NCBI GenBank assembly: GCA_002343775.1
Contig: DDSH01000004.1
Coordinates: 1-64,000, forward strand
Direction of reading: 5' to 3'
DNA from: Anaerolineales bacterium UBA2395
GTDB taxonomy: Bacteria; Chloroflexota; Anaerolineae; Anaerolineales; Villigracilaceae
DNA length: 64,000 nucleotides
Each line of letters opens with the position of its first letter. Positions within the stretch are counted from its first letter, which is position 1. Under the pieces are notes generated by a model, which had not been told where the DNA came from, did no database searches, and saw only the letters and a program-made list of their open reading frames with translations. Below, in pieces: positions 42,627 through 51,688 of the stretch. Made by a program: the position numbers and the translations under genes.

Positions 42627-44276
42627 GTGTCATTCATCATCAAGTGCCTGGATTGCGGGCACAACGCGCCGTACTACCCAACTTCCACCACCTGCCCAAA
42701 GTGCGGCAGTCAATGGCGTGAAGCAGAATATGACTACGAACTGATCGGAAAAAGCCTGCCTGCAAAACTTGCTGGGCGGGGTCCCGACTTGTGGCGTTAC
42801 AAGGAATTGCTGCCCGTCCGAAACCCCAACGTTTCCCTATCACTGGGAGAAGGCTATACCCCGCTCGTCCGAGCCATCAACCTGGGGATGATGCTGGGTT
42901 GCCCAAACATCTACATCAAAGATGAACGACAGGGTCCGACCTCTTCCTTCAAAGATCGGCAGGCGGCAGTCACCATTGCGGCATTGAAGGAAGCCGGGAT
43001 CACTGAAATGGTCGCAGCTTCGACCGGCAACGTCGCCATCTCCTATTCCGCATACGCTTCACGCGCCGGGATGAAGCTTTGGGCATTTGTCACAAGCCTT
43101 GTCCCATCTGTGAAGATGCGTGAGATTGCCTTGTACGGCAGCCAGGTCATCAAGATCACAGGGTCCTACGATCAATGCAAACAAGTTGCGGCGGAATTCG
43201 CCCGTCAGCGTCATTTGTATCTGGATATGGGCGCGCGGACGATCACGTCCATCGAAGCGATGAAAACCATCGCATTTGAGATCGCGGAACAACTGACCTC
43301 CATTCAAGGACCCGGAGAAAACAGTCTGTGGCGTACGCCAGATTGGTATATTCAGGCGATCAGCGGCGGGATGGGACCGCTTGGCGTTTACAAAGGTTTC
43401 CGCGAAATGCAGCAAATGGGATGGGTGAACCGCATTCCAGCGTTTGCTCCCATCCAGGCGGATGGCTGCGCCCCAATGGTAACCAGTTGGAAAAAAGGGC
43501 TCGAAAAAGCGGAGGTGGTTCACTCCCCCAAAACACACATCGAAACTCTTGCCACCGGCGACCCCGGGCGTACATACGAGTTTTTGCGCAACCATGTCAA
43601 CAACACGAACGGCGTATTCGAAAGTGTGAGCGATGAAGAAGCGTTCCGCGCCATGCACGTGCTGGCAAAAATGGAGGGGATCTCCGCCGAACCCGCTGCG
43701 GCGGTCGCCTTCGCCGGGTTGTTCAAATTGATCCGCGCCGGGGTGATCAAACCAAGCGATACGATCGTCGTCAACTGCACCGGACATACCATGCCCGCCG
43801 AAGCGGGTATATTGGGAGACAACTGGTCTCGCGACATCAAATTCCCGTCCACAGAAACCCCACAGGAAGGTCTGCTCTCTGCACTCACGCAGGTTGCCCC
43901 AGAGCGCTTCCCGAAGATCGTGATTGTGGAAGATACGGGCGAAGCCCGCCGCCTGATCCGACGCATTCTGCAATCGCAGGGCAACTTCACAATTCTGGAG
44001 GCGGAAAACGGACGAGCAGGTCTGGAACTAATCCAGAAAGAACAGCCTGACTTGATCGTACTGGACTTGATGATGCCGGAAATGGATGGCTTTACTGTCA
44101 TTGAAGCCCTGCGCTCAAAACAGGAAACCGCCACCATCCCGGTCATTGTTGCAACTGCAAAGGAATTGACGCCGGATGAAAAGAACCGATTGGGCGGTCA
44201 AATTCAGGCGCTTCTGCAAAAAGGCGATTTCTTGAACGATGAATTCCTAGAGGAAGTCAAATCGCTTATCAAGTAA
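42627..44276 (+). CDS. Threonine synthase fused to a C-terminal receiver domain
   Basis: 549 residues, GTG start with AGGAG seven bases upstream, directly abutting the kinase stop. Residues 1-420 are a fold-type II threonine synthase of the archaeal/plant type: N-terminal zinc ribbon (CLDCG and CPKCG), PLP Lys 109 in SSFKDRQ, phosphate cup ASTGN and SGGMGPLG. It would convert O-phosphohomoserine to threonine. Residues about 428-549 are a complete receiver (IVEDTGEARR, Asp 480 in LDLMMPEMDG, AKE); the usual Lys near the end reads LLQKGDF. Threonine synthases are normally about 350-430 residues without this tail. The fusion suggests phosphorylation-controlled enzyme activity or recruitment to the array; whether it is still active is not known. 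Confidence 0.9.
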   Translation: MSFIIKCLDCGHNAPYYPTSTTCPKCGSQWREAEYDYELIGKSLPAKLAGRGPDLWRYKELLPVRNPNVSLSLGEGYTPLVRAINLGMMLGCPNIYIKDERQGPTSSFKDRQAAVTIAALKEAGITEMVAASTGNVAISYSAYASRAGMKLWAFVTSLVPSVKMREIALYGSQVIKITGSYDQCKQVAAEFARQRHLYLDMGARTITSIEAMKTIAFEIAEQLTSIQGPGENSLWRTPDWYIQAISGGMGPLGVYKGFREMQQMGWVNRIPAFAPIQADGCAPMVTSWKKGLEKAEVVHSPKTHIETLATGDPGRTYEFLRNHVNNTNGVFESVSDEEAFRAMHVLAKMEGISAEPAAAVAFAGLFKLIRAGVIKPSDTIVVNCTGHTMPAEAGILGDNWSRDIKFPSTETPQEGLLSALTQVAPERFPKIVIVEDTGEARRLIRRILQSQGNFTILEAENGRAGLELIQKEQPDLIVLDLMMPEMDGFTVIEALRSKQETATIPVIVATAKELTPDEKNRLGGQIQALLQKGDFLNDEFLEEVKSLIK

Positions 44277-44354
44277 AAACAAAAACCACGGAAAGCCCGC
44301 AGTTATTTTTTCAAATCGGTGAACCATCGATAACGAAATCCTGCGAGATGTTGA

Positions 44355-45332
44355 GTGTCCACGAGAGGAAAAAGGCAGGCGATCTTGTCGAAGAATAGTA
44401 CTGCCGGGATATTTGCCGCTGTCAGTTCGGCGATCTTCTTGGGAATGGCTCCTGTTTTTGGAAAATTAGCCATCACCCAGGGTTTCACCCCTTTTACTGT
44501 TGTTGCCCTTCGCACCGGTCTCGCAGCGGGCATCATGCTGATGGGTATCCTACTCTTTTATCGCCAATACCTGTATATTTTCCCCATTGGTTTGATTGGC
44601 TGCCTTTTTGCGGGAATCATTAATGGTCTTGGTTCACTGCTTTACTACCTTGCTCTGGAGCGGCTGGACGCCAGCCTTGGGCAGCTGCTCTACTCCCTCT
44701 ATCCGTTCTTCGTTGCGCTTTGGCTCATCCTTGACCATCAATCCCCAAGCAAACTCACCCTTTTCCGCATCACACTTGCCACAATTGCGGTCCTTCTCCT
44801 GACCAGCGTTCCCGGACGCCCGGTAGACCTGATCGGCGTGGGGATGATGATTGGCGCAGCCGTGCTATACGCCATGCACCTGCCGATCAATCAACGCGTA
44901 TTGTACGAAGTGCCCGCACCAACCGTGACGCTTTACACTTTACTCGCCATGAGCTTTGTCGTCGTCCCGGCATATCTACTGTTTGACCGCAGCTGGCCCG
45001 CCTCAGATGTTCCCTGGCTGCCGGTTGCCGGGCTAACCTTTGTAACCCTTTTTTCAAGAATTGCCTTGTTCCTTGGCGTAAAAAAGATCGGCGGAATGCA
45101 AACGGCATTACTTGGGCTTGCAGAACTTTTGATCGCAATCTTCCTCAGCAGCCTGCTGCTCGGAGAATCCTTATCAATGACTCAGTGGCTTGGCGCAGTA
45201 GGGCTTGGCATTAGTTTGATCCTCGTTATGTACGAAAAACCAACGCCGCCGACCCACAGTGGAAAAACAGGCTGGCTTTCATGGATCCGCCCACCCACCC
45301 TGCCCAAGGATGTTTTTGGTCCCTATGAATGA
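44355..45332 (+). CDS. EamA/DMT-superfamily permease
   Basis: 325 residues with about ten membrane helices in two EamA repeats (about 15-150 and 160-295; typical SSAIFLGMAPVFGKL and LGLAELLIAIFLSSLLLGE). Such proteins export amino acids or other metabolites. The GTG at 44355 is the best start I see, though no clear ribosome site supports it. It lies 78 bases after the threonine synthase-receiver gene with no terminator between; co-transcription and a role in amino acid export are possible but unproven. A soluble Pro-rich tail ends the protein. Confidence 0.87.
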   Translation: MSTRGKRQAILSKNSTAGIFAAVSSAIFLGMAPVFGKLAITQGFTPFTVVALRTGLAAGIMLMGILLFYRQYLYIFPIGLIGCLFAGIINGLGSLLYYLALERLDASLGQLLYSLYPFFVALWLILDHQSPSKLTLFRITLATIAVLLLTSVPGRPVDLIGVGMMIGAAVLYAMHLPINQRVLYEVPAPTVTLYTLLAMSFVVVPAYLLFDRSWPASDVPWLPVAGLTFVTLFSRIALFLGVKKIGGMQTALLGLAELLIAIFLSSLLLGESLSMTQWLGAVGLGISLILVMYEKPTPPTHSGKTGWLSWIRPPTLPKDVFGPYE

Positions 45333-45388
45333 AATGAGTCACAAATAACCCAAAATTGAATCTGAGACAGGGTGTGTCTTGTTTGGCT

Positions 45389-46117
45389 TTATTTATTTCC
45401 TTCGTACAAGTATCCAGTACCTCTAACGCTCACCACCCGTTCGGAAAGGGATGGAAAATTCTCCAGCTTGTGCCGCAATCGACTGACAAGGGGACGCAAA
45501 ATCTCCGGCGCTTCACGCTGAGTGGTATCGTACCCCTGCACCAAAAGAACCAATTCGCGGTGTGAAAACACCTTACCCTCGTTCTCCATGAGGATCCGCA
45601 GCAACCTCCCTTCCGCAGGAGTAAGGTGTTCCACCTTGGCTTTGTGTTTGATCTGCCGGCGGGAGAGGTCCACGGTGGTGCCATCTTTGAGGACATAAAC
45701 TTCCTGTGTATTTTCAGAATTGGAAGCGGTAAACGTATTTCGGGACTTACCCGAACGACGTGATAATCCCTTCTTGACGCTGGCGATGATCTGAACCGGT
45801 GACGCGGGTTTGAGCAGGTAATCGTGAATACGCAAACGCAATGCCTGCATGGCAGACTCGATGGAACCGTGGGCGGTCAACAAGATCACTTCTGTATCAG
45901 GGGAGACCTGATTCACCACCTGAATGACCTCCAACCCATCCATGCCGGGCATTTTAAGATCCACGATCATCAAATCAACGGCGTGAGTTCGGACATGCTC
46001 GACAGCAGCCTGTCCATTCGGTACGGAGGTTACGACATGCCCTTCCAGTTTGAGAATATCGGTGAGGGATTGCCGGGCAACAGGTTCATCATCCACGACG
46101 AGAATATTCGACTTCAT
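45389..46117 (-). CDS. Response regulator with winged-helix output
   Basis: 242 residues: receiver with Asp 53 in MIVDLKMPGMDG, TAHGS and LLKPASP, a 40-residue linker, and an OmpR-like winged helix (LTPAEGRLLRILMENEGKVFSHRELVLLVQGYD ending GTGYLYEG). The receiver resembles NtrC-type ones while the DNA-binding part is OmpR-like. It is the last gene of a three-gene two-component operon and overlaps the kinase gene by four bases. It should regulate transcription when phosphorylated by one or both kinases upstream. Confidence 0.92.
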   Translation of the reverse strand: MKSNILVVDDEPVARQSLTDILKLEGHVVTSVPNGQAAVEHVRTHAVDLMIVDLKMPGMDGLEVIQVVNQVSPDTEVILLTAHGSIESAMQALRLRIHDYLLKPASPVQIIASVKKGLSRRSGKSRNTFTASNSENTQEVYVLKDGTTVDLSRRQIKHKAKVEHLTPAEGRLLRILMENEGKVFSHRELVLLVQGYDTTQREAPEILRPLVSRLRHKLENFPSLSERVVSVRGTGYLYEGNK

Positions 46118-47694
46118 TGTGTTCCTCCTGCGGGCAGAAAAATACGGAAGCAGGCGCCGGGACCAATCTCAGGCAATAACTCCAGCACGCCTCCATGAGC
46201 AGTAATTATATTGTAACTTACCGTCAATCCCAACCCTGTTCCCCCATCTTTTGTACTATAAAACGGTTCGAAGATGTTTACCTGTTTGTCTTTTGGCACA
46301 CCTTTGCCGCGGTCCTGAACAAGGAGTTCCACCCCATCCCGTACCCCCCGGACTGTAATTTTCAGTTCACCACCATCCGGCATTGCATCAACTGCATTCA
46401 GGATCAAGTTTATCAAAACCTGTTGTATCTGACTTCCAACCGCCATGATCGGAATGATCGTCCCGCTAAAATCTACGATCGGAGTAACCTGTGCTTCGGT
46501 CAATTGCTTCGACATTAGGGTCAGGACGTATTGCAATATTTCAGCCAGATTGACTTTTTCGTGTTTTGAGGCTCCGGGGCGATAAAAATCCAGCATGCGA
46601 CGAACGGTGAGCCTTAATCGTTCCAACTCGCTGCATGCCAGGTTAAAGTATTCCTTGCGTTTGTCATCAGGCAGGTCTTCACGCGCGGTAAGATGCAAAC
46701 AATTTTGAACCGCCTGCAATGGGTTGTTGATCTCATGTGCGATGGATGCGCTCAGGCGACCAGCTGCCGCCATTTTCTCCGCCTGAAGGAGCGCCTTTTG
46801 CGATTCTTCGATACGGCGGACGTAATCCAATTGCTCGGCATACAAGCGGGCATTTTCCAGTGCGGTGACAGCTTGACGGGAAAGGATCTGGAGCATTTCC
46901 AGGTCGGAGGCATGGAAGGGCGCTTCTTCTTCACCTCGTCCGGCAAAAAACACCATATGTAAGTTGGGGCGAAGAATCGACACCAGAATAACCGAACCAA
47001 GCGCAAGCGCAGAAAGATGCGCTCTCCATCGTGCATCTCCGGGTCCGTGTGCATTGATGTTTAAAGGCATGGAAGACATATCCACACGGGAGATAAAGTC
47101 CAGCAACTCCTGTGTGGGGTTCATTCCCTTTGATGCCAGTGTGAAATGCTCGCCAGAGTCGGTATTAATCTGAAAACATGCGGACTGCGAGGAGTTAAGG
47201 TGTCCGCCAATTGCGTTGACAATCAGGTCGAGCAGGCGCTCACGACGAGTTTCGGAGAACAGGGATTCAGTAACAGAAAACAACGGACGCAACGCTTGTG
47301 TACGGGCGGCATCTCGCTTCTTTTGGTTGTCAGCAAGGGCAAGTTTTACGGCTTCCACCAACTCGGCGCTTTGGCTGAACGGCTTGAGCAGCAAGCCGTC
47401 AACCCCCTGCCGCAGCGCGCGGATGGCTGTCTCGACCGTGCCATGTCCGGTCATGATCAGAACCGCCACGTCCGGCTGCAAGCGTTGAGCGTGTTGGATC
47501 ACCTCAAAACCATCCACCTCGGGCATGCGGATGTCAACCAGCAGAAGGTCGATTTTGTTCTCACCCAAATATTCAATCGCCTTGCGCGGATCGGTTTGCG
47601 TCGAGGTGCGATATCCGGCGCGTGCCAAAATCCGTTCGCAGAGCATGGCAATGCCAGGTTCATCATCCACAATAAAAACAGATTGAGTTTCCAT
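46114..47694 (-). CDS. Histidine kinase with N-terminal receiver and GAF domain
   Basis: 526 residues, soluble. An N-terminal receiver (Asp 54 in LLVDIRMPEVDG), a GAF-like region (about 135-290), then HisKA with His 320 in SIAHEINNPLQAVQ and a HATPase (LILNAVDAMPDGG, GTGLGLTV) of the NtrB-like class. A receiver placed before the kinase means the protein both receives phosphate and can phosphorylate the regulator encoded next. The stop/start overlap with the response regulator and the six-base gap to the upstream kinase indicate one operon and a phosphorelay. Confidence 0.91.
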   Translation of the reverse strand: METQSVFIVDDEPGIAMLCERILARAGYRTSTQTDPRKAIEYLGENKIDLLLVDIRMPEVDGFEVIQHAQRLQPDVAVLIMTGHGTVETAIRALRQGVDGLLLKPFSQSAELVEAVKLALADNQKKRDAARTQALRPLFSVTESLFSETRRERLLDLIVNAIGGHLNSSQSACFQINTDSGEHFTLASKGMNPTQELLDFISRVDMSSMPLNINAHGPGDARWRAHLSALALGSVILVSILRPNLHMVFFAGRGEEEAPFHASDLEMLQILSRQAVTALENARLYAEQLDYVRRIEESQKALLQAEKMAAAGRLSASIAHEINNPLQAVQNCLHLTAREDLPDDKRKEYFNLACSELERLRLTVRRMLDFYRPGASKHEKVNLAEILQYVLTLMSKQLTEAQVTPIVDFSGTIIPIMAVGSQIQQVLINLILNAVDAMPDGGELKITVRGVRDGVELLVQDRGKGVPKDKQVNIFEPFYSTKDGGTGLGLTVSYNIITAHGGVLELLPEIGPGACFRIFLPAGGTQ

Positions 47695-47700
47695 AGTTCC

Positions 47701-50298
47701 TTATACCGGCAGCCAGACTTCGAATGTGGCTCCGCTCCCCAGCTGACTGGATACTTCAATGGTGCCGCCGTGGTCGGCGACGATCCCATAGGTGACGGAG
47801 AGACCAAGCCCGGTGCCGCCGCTGTCTCCTTTTGTGGTGAAAAAAGGCTCAAAAATACGAGATTGGTCGGCGGGCGGGATTCCTGCGCCCGAATCCTGGA
47901 TGGACATAATGAGCCAGCTGCGGTTTTCCCTGTCGCCTTTGCGGGTGCTGACATGCAAATCACCGCCGCCCGGCATGGCTTGCAGGGCATTGTGAATCAA
48001 ATTCAACAAGACCTGTTTCATTTGATTGGTATCAATGGAGACCCAGGGCATGGTTTCATCCAAGGAAAGGTGCAGGTTAACCTGATTGGTCTGAATTAGA
48101 TGCTGCGTCAGGGCGATGACATCGTTGACGACTTCATTCAAGTTTGCACTGGTGCGCAAGCGCTCCCCCTGACGGGAAAAGTTCAGCAACCTTCGGACCA
48201 CCGAACTGGCACGCCGAGCCTCATGCAGTACCATCTCCAATTCCCTGCGATGCGAGGATTCTTCCGGCATGTCTTCCAATACCAATTCTGAAAAACCCGT
48301 CACTGTTGTGAGCGGATTATTCAGTTCGTGTGCGATGCCCGCCGCCATTTCGCCCACCGCTGCAAGTTTGGCGGCTTGCAACAACCTGTTTTCAGCGGAT
48401 CGCTGCGCCTCCATGCGGGCATTCAATTCGATCTCTGTGGCGCGCAGTTGACGTACGGTTTGCTGCAACTTCTGATAGCGGTTGGCGCTGGAAACGACCG
48501 AAGCAAGAATTCCAGCAAGGGACTCCATCGCGATCAAGTCGTTGTGTGAGAAGGCGTTCGATTCACGGCTTTCCACATCGATCAATCCCAAGATCTGCTC
48601 ACCATCCTTGATGGCAACGCATAGTTCCGAATTCGCCTCCCAACCTGTGATCGGTCTGTACAGCACGCTTTGAGTGGTGTCATTTAACAACACGCTTTCT
48701 CCCGTCAGCGATACAGAGCCGGTCACACCGTCTGGCTTGATGAATTCTTCGTGCTCCAGGGCTTCCTTCACAACCCCGGCATGAGTCCCGCCGATGCCTT
48801 GAATCGATAACCCCTCTTCGGTGTCCTTCAACAGGACAACGGCAAGTTCATATTTGAAGTATTGCGCCACCAGCTCAGCGGAAATGGAAGCAACCTCCCT
48901 TTTGTTGTTCAAGCCAATCACCTGCTGAACAACCTCATGAATCAAACCAAGGCTTCGCGCACGACCTTCCGCCTCCTCACGCAAACGGGTGTATTCAATC
49001 AACCCAGCCAGATGGCTGGTGATCACCACCATCAAGTGTTCGTCGTATTGACTGAACGCCTCCCCCTTCAGACTCTCAATGATCAAAACGCCGGTCACCT
49101 GCCCACGATACTTGAGCGGGACAATAAGTTCCGAACGCGTATTCGGATGGATGCCGAAGTATCCATCCTTGCCTGCGTCTGCAAATCGGCGGACGCGTCC
49201 TTCCTTGATAACAGATTGAATAGGATGCCCCGGCAGAGTCAGGCTGATGACATTTAACTTCCCTTCCAACATACGGTAGTCTCTCAGCACCCGTCCATCG
49301 CTGGAACGCAGGAAAAGCGCAATCAGTTCGGTGTTAAAGGCGCGTGACAACAAACCGAACATGCGCCGCGCGATCTGGTCCAGGTTTTGTGCCGAGGAAA
49401 CGGTCAGCACGAAATCGTTCAACAAACCCAGTCGCCGCAGGTGGGCGGTCATTTCGGAAAAGGTGACCACCATCTCTACATATGGGGCGACACGTGCCGC
49501 GAGTTCACGCAGCTGACCGCGTTCTGCCACCGAGAAATCCTTTTGTCGCCAGAACGAAACCACACCGATCAAACGCTGACCGATGACCAACGGCAGGCAC
49601 AGCCACATGGTCGTCGCGGATTTGAGGGTCCCGAACGGCAGATGATCCCAATTAGGCTGTCCACGAGTGATGACAACTTCGGACAAAGACCGGTTCACGC
49701 GCCGGAGGATTGGATTCTCATCTATCAGCAGCGACACCCCCTTGGCTTTGGGCGCATTCCATTCAGCTTGAATATCCAGCGATTCGCCCCGGCGGATCGC
49801 CAGCCACGCCCCTTGAATGGTCACCGCCTGAACGAAGGAAGCCAGCACCCTCTCCAACGCCAGCGGAAGGTCGAACGGCAAACCCGATTGCAGGTCAGGA
49901 ATCAGCGTCTGGTTGGTAGAGGCTGATCGTCCCGCCAGAAGCGAAGCGGTCAATTTCCAGATCCGCTGTGCAGTTGCGGATTGTTCCTCCGCGCCGACCA
50001 AAATGACTTGAGATGTCCCCGAGATCGGAAAGGCATAAAAACGCGTCGCTATCAGACTCTTATTTAACGGAATGGAAGAGGAACGAGTGTACCCGCCGCT
50101 CAGCGCACCGCACAACCAGGCATCGATCGCCACCATGCTCATGATCCCCATAAGCTCGTTATGCGCAGTTTTATTCAGGCGATAAGACGAGTGAATGATC
50201 CAGATGCCGCCCACCCGCTCCGCCAGAACAGCCCAGGCGGCTTCAGTGAGTTGCGCAGCGTCTTTTAGTTGAGAGTCGATGCTAGTCTCGTTTTGCAT
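47701..50298 (-). CDS. Cytoplasmic histidine kinase with several GAF domains
   Basis: 865 residues without membrane helices. An N-terminal region of about 150 residues with a roadblock/GAF-like look leads to GAF domains at about 150-290, 300-440 (HPNTRSELIVPLKYRGQ) and 450-610, a coiled coil, HisKA with His 657 in GIAHELNNPLTTV and a HATPase (LNLIHNALQAMPGG, GTGLGLSV). The output half is closely similar to that of the neighbouring kinase. It is first in the operon with the receiver-kinase and the winged-helix regulator. The cue is cytoplasmic and unknown. A TATAAT lies 14 bases upstream of its ATG. Confidence 0.91.
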   Translation of the reverse strand: MQNETSIDSQLKDAAQLTEAAWAVLAERVGGIWIIHSSYRLNKTAHNELMGIMSMVAIDAWLCGALSGGYTRSSSIPLNKSLIATRFYAFPISGTSQVILVGAEEQSATAQRIWKLTASLLAGRSASTNQTLIPDLQSGLPFDLPLALERVLASFVQAVTIQGAWLAIRRGESLDIQAEWNAPKAKGVSLLIDENPILRRVNRSLSEVVITRGQPNWDHLPFGTLKSATTMWLCLPLVIGQRLIGVVSFWRQKDFSVAERGQLRELAARVAPYVEMVVTFSEMTAHLRRLGLLNDFVLTVSSAQNLDQIARRMFGLLSRAFNTELIALFLRSSDGRVLRDYRMLEGKLNVISLTLPGHPIQSVIKEGRVRRFADAGKDGYFGIHPNTRSELIVPLKYRGQVTGVLIIESLKGEAFSQYDEHLMVVITSHLAGLIEYTRLREEAEGRARSLGLIHEVVQQVIGLNNKREVASISAELVAQYFKYELAVVLLKDTEEGLSIQGIGGTHAGVVKEALEHEEFIKPDGVTGSVSLTGESVLLNDTTQSVLYRPITGWEANSELCVAIKDGEQILGLIDVESRESNAFSHNDLIAMESLAGILASVVSSANRYQKLQQTVRQLRATEIELNARMEAQRSAENRLLQAAKLAAVGEMAAGIAHELNNPLTTVTGFSELVLEDMPEESSHRRELEMVLHEARRASSVVRRLLNFSRQGERLRTSANLNEVVNDVIALTQHLIQTNQVNLHLSLDETMPWVSIDTNQMKQVLLNLIHNALQAMPGGGDLHVSTRKGDRENRSWLIMSIQDSGAGIPPADQSRIFEPFFTTKGDSGGTGLGLSVTYGIVADHGGTIEVSSQLGSGATFEVWLPV

Positions 50299-50312
50299 GG
50301 CCGGTATGACAA

Positions 50313-50318
50313 ATTATA
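50313..50318 (-). promoter_or_regulatory. -10 element of the two-component operon
   Basis: TATAAT (50318-50313), 14 bases to ATG 50298, giving a leader of about seven bases. No clear -35. Confidence 0.5.
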
Positions 50319-50333
50319 CAATAGCCTGAATGG

Positions 50334-50339
50334 TAAAAT
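50334..50339 (+). promoter_or_regulatory. -10 element of trmFO, probably leaderless
   Basis: TAAAAT (50334-50339), eight bases to ATG 50348. The -35 is not recognisable. It is back to back with the minus-strand -10 at 50318-50313. Confidence 0.45.
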
Positions 50340-50347
50340 AAACATCC

Positions 50348-51688
50348 ATGACTGACATAATTGTAATTGGTGGAGGTCTGGCGGGCAGCGAAGCTGCCTG
50401 GCAGATCGCCCAAACTGGCTTAAAGGTAAAACTGTATGAAATGCGTCCATCCACCCCCACCGGCGCGCATGTTTCCAGCGACCTTGGGGAACTGGTCTGT
50501 TCCAACTCGCTCGGGTCCAACCAGCCGGACCGCGCTTCGGGTGTCTTGAAAAACGAATTGCGACAGTTGAATTCCATGCTGTTGGAATGCGCCGAAGAGA
50601 CTGCCATTCCCGCCGGAGCCGCCCTTGCAGTCGACCGCGAAGCGTTCGCCCGGGCGATCACCAAACGCATCGAGGCGCATCCCAACATCAAGGTCATCCG
50701 TGAAGAGATGAGCGAGATTCCTACATCGCCCGTAGTCGTTGCCAGCGGACCACTAACCTCAAACAACCTTTCAAAATCCATCTCAACGCTCAGCGGCGAT
50801 GAACATCTCTTCTTTTTCGATGCCATCTCGCCCATTGTCCGTTCCGACACCATCAACATGGAGATCGCCTTTCGCGCCTCCCGCTACAACAAAGGCGAAC
50901 AGGATGAAGGCGACTACATCAACTGTCCATTTACCAAAGAACAATATTACGACTTCATCCACGCGCTTCGAACCGCCGAACGGATCGAACTGCGATCATT
51001 CGAAGAAGCCATTCAAACCGGCGTGAAAGCGGGTCACTTCTTCGAAGGCTGCCTTCCAGTTGAGATCATTGCCGGGCGCGGAGACGAATCTCTCGCCTAC
51101 GGTCCGATGCGCCCCGTCGGCTTACGCGACCCACACACCGGCAAGCGCCCCTATGCTGTCGTCCAACTCCGGCAGGACAATCTTGCAGGAAGTTTGTACA
51201 ACATCGTCGGCTTTCAAACCAACCTGAAATTTCCTGAACAACGGCGTGTGCTGCGTATGATCCCCGGGCTCGAACACGCTGAGTTCGAACGCTATGGACA
51301 AATGCATCGCAATACCTTCATTGCATCACCGAAATTACTGCGACCCACTCTGCAGCACATCACCCGCGACGACCTTTTCTTCGCCGGTCAGATCACTGGG
51401 GTGGAAGGCTACATGGGCAACATCGCCACGGGGCTGCTTGCAGGAATCAACAGTGCGCGCCTGCTCACTGGCAAGAGCCTGCTAACGCTGCCACAAGAAA
51501 CCATGCTCGGCGCGCTGTGCTATTACGTTACCCATGCAAGCTTGAAAGACTTTCAACCCATGAAAGCCAACTTTGGCATCCTGCCCGAATTGAACCTTGA
51601 GAAAAAGATCGGCAAACGCGAAAAGGGTCAGGCGTATGCCGAACGAGCCGCAAAAGCACTCGATGATTATCTCGAAGAAACCAGATGA
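50348..51688 (+). CDS. trmFO: Folate- and FAD-dependent tRNA (uracil-54-C5) methyltransferase
   Basis: 446 residues, full length for TrmFO. FAD-binding motif IIVIGGGLAGSEAAWQIA at residues 4-21, followed by YEMRPSTPTGAHVSSDLGELVCSNSLGS, the hallmark of the family, and the C-terminal motif QITGVEGYMGNIATGLLAGINSARL. It makes 5-methyluridine at position 54 of tRNAs using methylenetetrahydrofolate and reduced FAD, in the cytoplasm. The stop overlaps the M28 peptidase start by four bases (ATGA), a coupling without obvious functional sense. Confidence 0.97.
   Translation: MTDIIVIGGGLAGSEAAWQIAQTGLKVKLYEMRPSTPTGAHVSSDLGELVCSNSLGSNQPDRASGVLKNELRQLNSMLLECAEETAIPAGAALAVDREAFARAITKRIEAHPNIKVIREEMSEIPTSPVVVASGPLTSNNLSKSISTLSGDEHLFFFDAISPIVRSDTINMEIAFRASRYNKGEQDEGDYINCPFTKEQYYDFIHALRTAERIELRSFEEAIQTGVKAGHFFEGCLPVEIIAGRGDESLAYGPMRPVGLRDPHTGKRPYAVVQLRQDNLAGSLYNIVGFQTNLKFPEQRRVLRMIPGLEHAEFERYGQMHRNTFIASPKLLRPTLQHITRDDLFFAGQITGVEGYMGNIATGLLAGINSARLLTGKSLLTLPQETMLGALCYYVTHASLKDFQPMKANFGILPELNLEKKIGKREKGQAYAERAAKALDDYLEETR

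Larger units (their letters stand above)
17009..44276 (+). other. Fourteen-gene sensory operon (receivers, nine sensors, ParA, hybrid kinase, threonine synthase-receiver)
   Basis: All genes point the same way. The gaps are 0-36 bases and several genes overlap (17394/17401, 21738/21741, 23317/23330, 39303/39337; the last two genes abut at 42626/42627). I see no internal terminator or strong promoter. The order is two receiver proteins, nine paralogous sensors without output domains, parA-like, one hybrid histidine kinase, threonine synthase-receiver. Gene order and overlap argue for one transcript and one functional system. Confidence 0.8.

Noticed and set aside
45333..45388. Terminator between the convergent EamA permease and response regulator genes
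   Set aside because: Only a 5-bp AGACA/TGTCT hairpin with a broken T run is visible; too weak to call.
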